DNA of 8,579 bases, taken from assembly GCA_001557035.1 (NCBI GenBank), contig LSKJ01000418.1, forward strand, positions 1-8,579, in the 5' to 3' direction. Made by a program: the position numbers and the translations under genes. Shown piece by piece: positions 7,409 through 8,579 of the stretch (the stretch's first letter is position 1; each line of letters opens with the position of its first letter). The notes below the pieces were generated by a model that saw only the letters and a program-made list of their open reading frames with translations, did not search any database and was not told where the DNA came from. This DNA comes from Rhodospirillaceae bacterium CCH5-H10. Its GTDB lineage: Bacteria > Pseudomonadota > Alphaproteobacteria > Reyranellales > Reyranellaceae.

Positions 7409-8197
7409 TTACGCGGTCCCCAGATAGGCGCGGATCACTTCCGGATCGCGCTGCACTTCCGCCGGCGTGCCGTCGGCGATCTTCTTGCCGAAATCGATCG
7501 CCACGACCTTGTCCGACACGGACATGACCAGGCTCATGTGATGCTCGACCAGCAGCACGGTGACGTTCTGGAGATCGCGCACACGCTTGATCTGGCCCTT
7601 CAGTACCTCGATCTCGTCGTGGTTCAGGCCGGCCGCCGGCTCGTCGAGCAGCAGAAGCTTGGGACTGGAGGCCAGCGCACGGGCAAGTTCCACCCTCTTA
7701 CGGATCGGGAACGGCAGGGGGCCCGCGATGGCGCCGGCAAAGGGCACCAGGTCCATGAAGGCGATAAGTTCCTCGGCCCGCCGGGTGATCACCTCCTCCT
7801 CCACCTTGACCTTGGGAACACGCAGCGCGTTCTCCAGGAAGCTGGTCGAGCTGACGCTGTGGCAACCGACCTTCACATTGTCGAGAACCGACATGTTGTC
7901 GAAAAGGGCCACGTTCTGGAACGTGCGGCCGATGCCGATCTGGGGGATGGCGTGTCTCGGCCGGTTCAGGATCGACTTGCCCTCGAACTGCACGTCGCCG
8001 CTGCTGGGCGTGTAGAGCCGGCTCAGGCAATTGAAGAGGGTCGTCTTGCCGGCCCCGTTGGGACCGATCAGGCCGGCGATCTGGCCGGCAAAGACGTCGA
8101 AGGATACGCCGTCGAGGGCGACGATACCGCCGAACCGGACGGAAACGTCGCGCACGCTGAGCAGCGGCGCGCTGCGAGATGTAGATGGTCCTGCCAT
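7409..8197 (-). CDS. livG: Branched-chain amino acid ABC transporter ATP-binding protein LivG, atypical signature motif
   Basis: Cytoplasmic ATPase partner of LivF, 262 residues from the ATG at 8197 (E. coli LivG has 255). Motifs: Walker A GPNGAGKT at 45-52; Q-loop RTFQN with Q94; Walker B LLLLDE with D185 and E186, then PAAGLN; H-loop VEHHM with His219; and the C-terminal IRAYLG. The ABC signature, LAYGQ in E. coli LivG and LPFG in many relatives, reads LPFPI at 161-165: the conserved Gly is Pro. The flanking RKRVELARAL is normal, so there is no frameshift. An in-frame GTG at 8233 would add 12 residues (CNAPAGETGIH stretch). Neither start has a good Shine-Dalgarno, and ATG is preferred because the ABC fold begins soon after it. 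First gene of the livGFHM unit. Confidence 0.9.
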   Translation of the reverse strand: MAGPSTSRSAPLLSVRDVSVRFGGIVALDGVSFDVFAGQIAGLIGPNGAGKTTLFNCLSRLYTPSSGDVQFEGKSILNRPRHAIPQIGIGRTFQNVALFDNMSVLDNVKVGCHSVSSTSFLENALRVPKVKVEEEVITRRAEELIAFMDLVPFAGAIAGPLPFPIRKRVELARALASSPKLLLLDEPAAGLNHDEIEVLKGQIKRVRDLQNVTVLLVEHHMSLVMSVSDKVVAIDFGKKIADGTPAEVQRDPEVIRAYLGTA

Positions 8198-8458
8198 GTG
8201 AATGCCGGTTTCGCCAGCCGGCGCATTACACACGCCGAACCAGCGAAATTACCCTGTCCTCCCAACTACTTGCGACCCTTCTTCGGAGTCTGCCTTTCAA
8301 TTACGATGGCTCATCCTGCTTAGCCGTGCAACTCAAATGGAACGACGCCATGCTTTCGGCGCGATTGCGCCGCAGGTTGGCTTTAACCAGCGGACATTGA
8401 CACGCCGCAGTTTGCAACCGATACGAAATCTCCCCTTCCAAAAAGCGGGCTCACCGCA
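8198..8458. promoter_or_regulatory. Divergent intergenic region upstream of livG
   Basis: The region between livG and the divergent exported protein should contain the liv operon promoter and any operator. Seen: a perfect inverted repeat CGGCGC-GATT-GCGCCG (8357-8372); a strong minus-strand GGGAGG (around 8263-8258) that has no ATG or GTG at a usable distance and is followed by an in-frame TAA before the livG starts; and a plus-strand promoter candidate listed separately. I found no convincing minus-strand -10/-35 pair and no tRNA or other RNA gene. The inverted repeat as operator is a guess. Confidence 0.35.
8397..8425 (+). promoter_or_regulatory. Candidate sigma-70 promoter for the exported protein at 8459
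   Basis: A consensus -35 TTGACA (8397-8402) is followed after 17 nt by GATACG (8420-8425), which matches the -10 consensus only at its central ATA. Transcription would start near 8432 and leave a leader of about 27 nt before the ATG at 8459. The exact -35 and spacing support it; the weak -10 limits confidence. Confidence 0.45.
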
Positions 8459-8579
8459 ATGAATCGCACGTTCCGCTCGACCCTGTTCCTGACCGCAGCC
8501 TGCCTCGTCTTTCCGGCGGCCGCCCAGACTCCGCCGACCCAGGCCTGGCCGCAGAACCGGCCACCGGCCCAGGCCACCC
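8459..8579 (+). CDS. Start of an exported Pro/Gln-rich protein, function unknown, cut by the window edge
   Basis: Only the first 40 codons are inside the window; the frame remains open to the end. Residues 1-22 form a Sec signal: NRTFRS with two arginines, a hydrophobic core LFLTAACLVFP, and the cleavage motif AAA-Q. The single Cys at residue 15 sits in TAAC, which is not a good lipobox (Leu/Val is missing at -3), so a lipoprotein is less likely. After cleavage comes a low-complexity Pro/Gln/Ala stretch (TPPTQAWPQNRPPAQ), probably a linker before a domain that is out of view. A consensus-type -35 and a weak AGCGGG ribosome site precede it. It is divergent from livG. I do not recognise it, and nothing visible ties it to the transporter. 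Confidence 0.6.
   Translation, partial: MNRTFRSTLFLTAACLVFPAAAQTPPTQAWPQNRPPAQAT

Noticed and set aside
8459..8579. Lipoprotein signal in the truncated protein
   Set aside because: The Cys15 context TAAC lacks the Leu/Val at -3 expected of a lipobox, while AAA-Q gives a normal signal peptidase I site.

Overview
The window reads as ordinary chromosomal DNA from a GC-rich alphaproteobacterium. The composition is clearly GC-rich, the reductase has the alphaproteobacterial form, and the branched-chain-type transporters have substrate-binding proteins (SBPs) with twin-arginine signals, as in Rhizobiales and Rhodospirillales relatives. I cannot name the genus from sequence alone. The window is almost fully coding. 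There are no RNA genes, insertion sequences, CRISPR arrays or phage genes that I can support.

Layout, left to right. (1) Positions 1-1322, minus strand: glutathione-disulfide reductase (gor), missing only its extreme C-terminus at the window edge. (2) Divergent from it, 1459-1959 plus strand: a small exported protein with four EF-hand loops, closed by a strong hairpin terminator at 1987-2015. (3) 2037-8197, minus strand: a branched-chain amino acid type (HAAT family) ABC transporter locus. In transcription order it runs livG, livF, livH, livM, SBP copy A (3455-4672), a rho-independent terminator (3403-3431), then SBP copy B (2037-3257). (4) 8459 to the end, plus strand: the first 40 codons of an exported protein of unknown function, divergent from livG.

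How it works together. LivG and LivF are the cytoplasmic ATPases, LivH and LivM form the membrane channel, and one of two periplasmic SBPs delivers the ligand. livG-livF, livF-livH and livH-livM are separated by 0, 7 and 1 nt, so they should be co-transcribed and translationally coupled. The two SBPs are tandem paralogs, about 80% identical in the mature part by hand alignment, and each has its own terminator at nearly the same distance from its stop codon. The intervening terminator suggests that the second copy is expressed separately or only by read-through. Ligands cannot be read from the sequence: this SBP family includes binders of branched-chain and other amino acids and also of aromatic acids.

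Nothing here looks like an undescribed multi-gene system. The points most worth a second look are the broken ABC signature motif of LivG (LPFPI), which would give the transporter one canonical and one degenerate ATP site, and the duplicated SBP with co-duplicated terminator, a TTG start and an extra cysteine.
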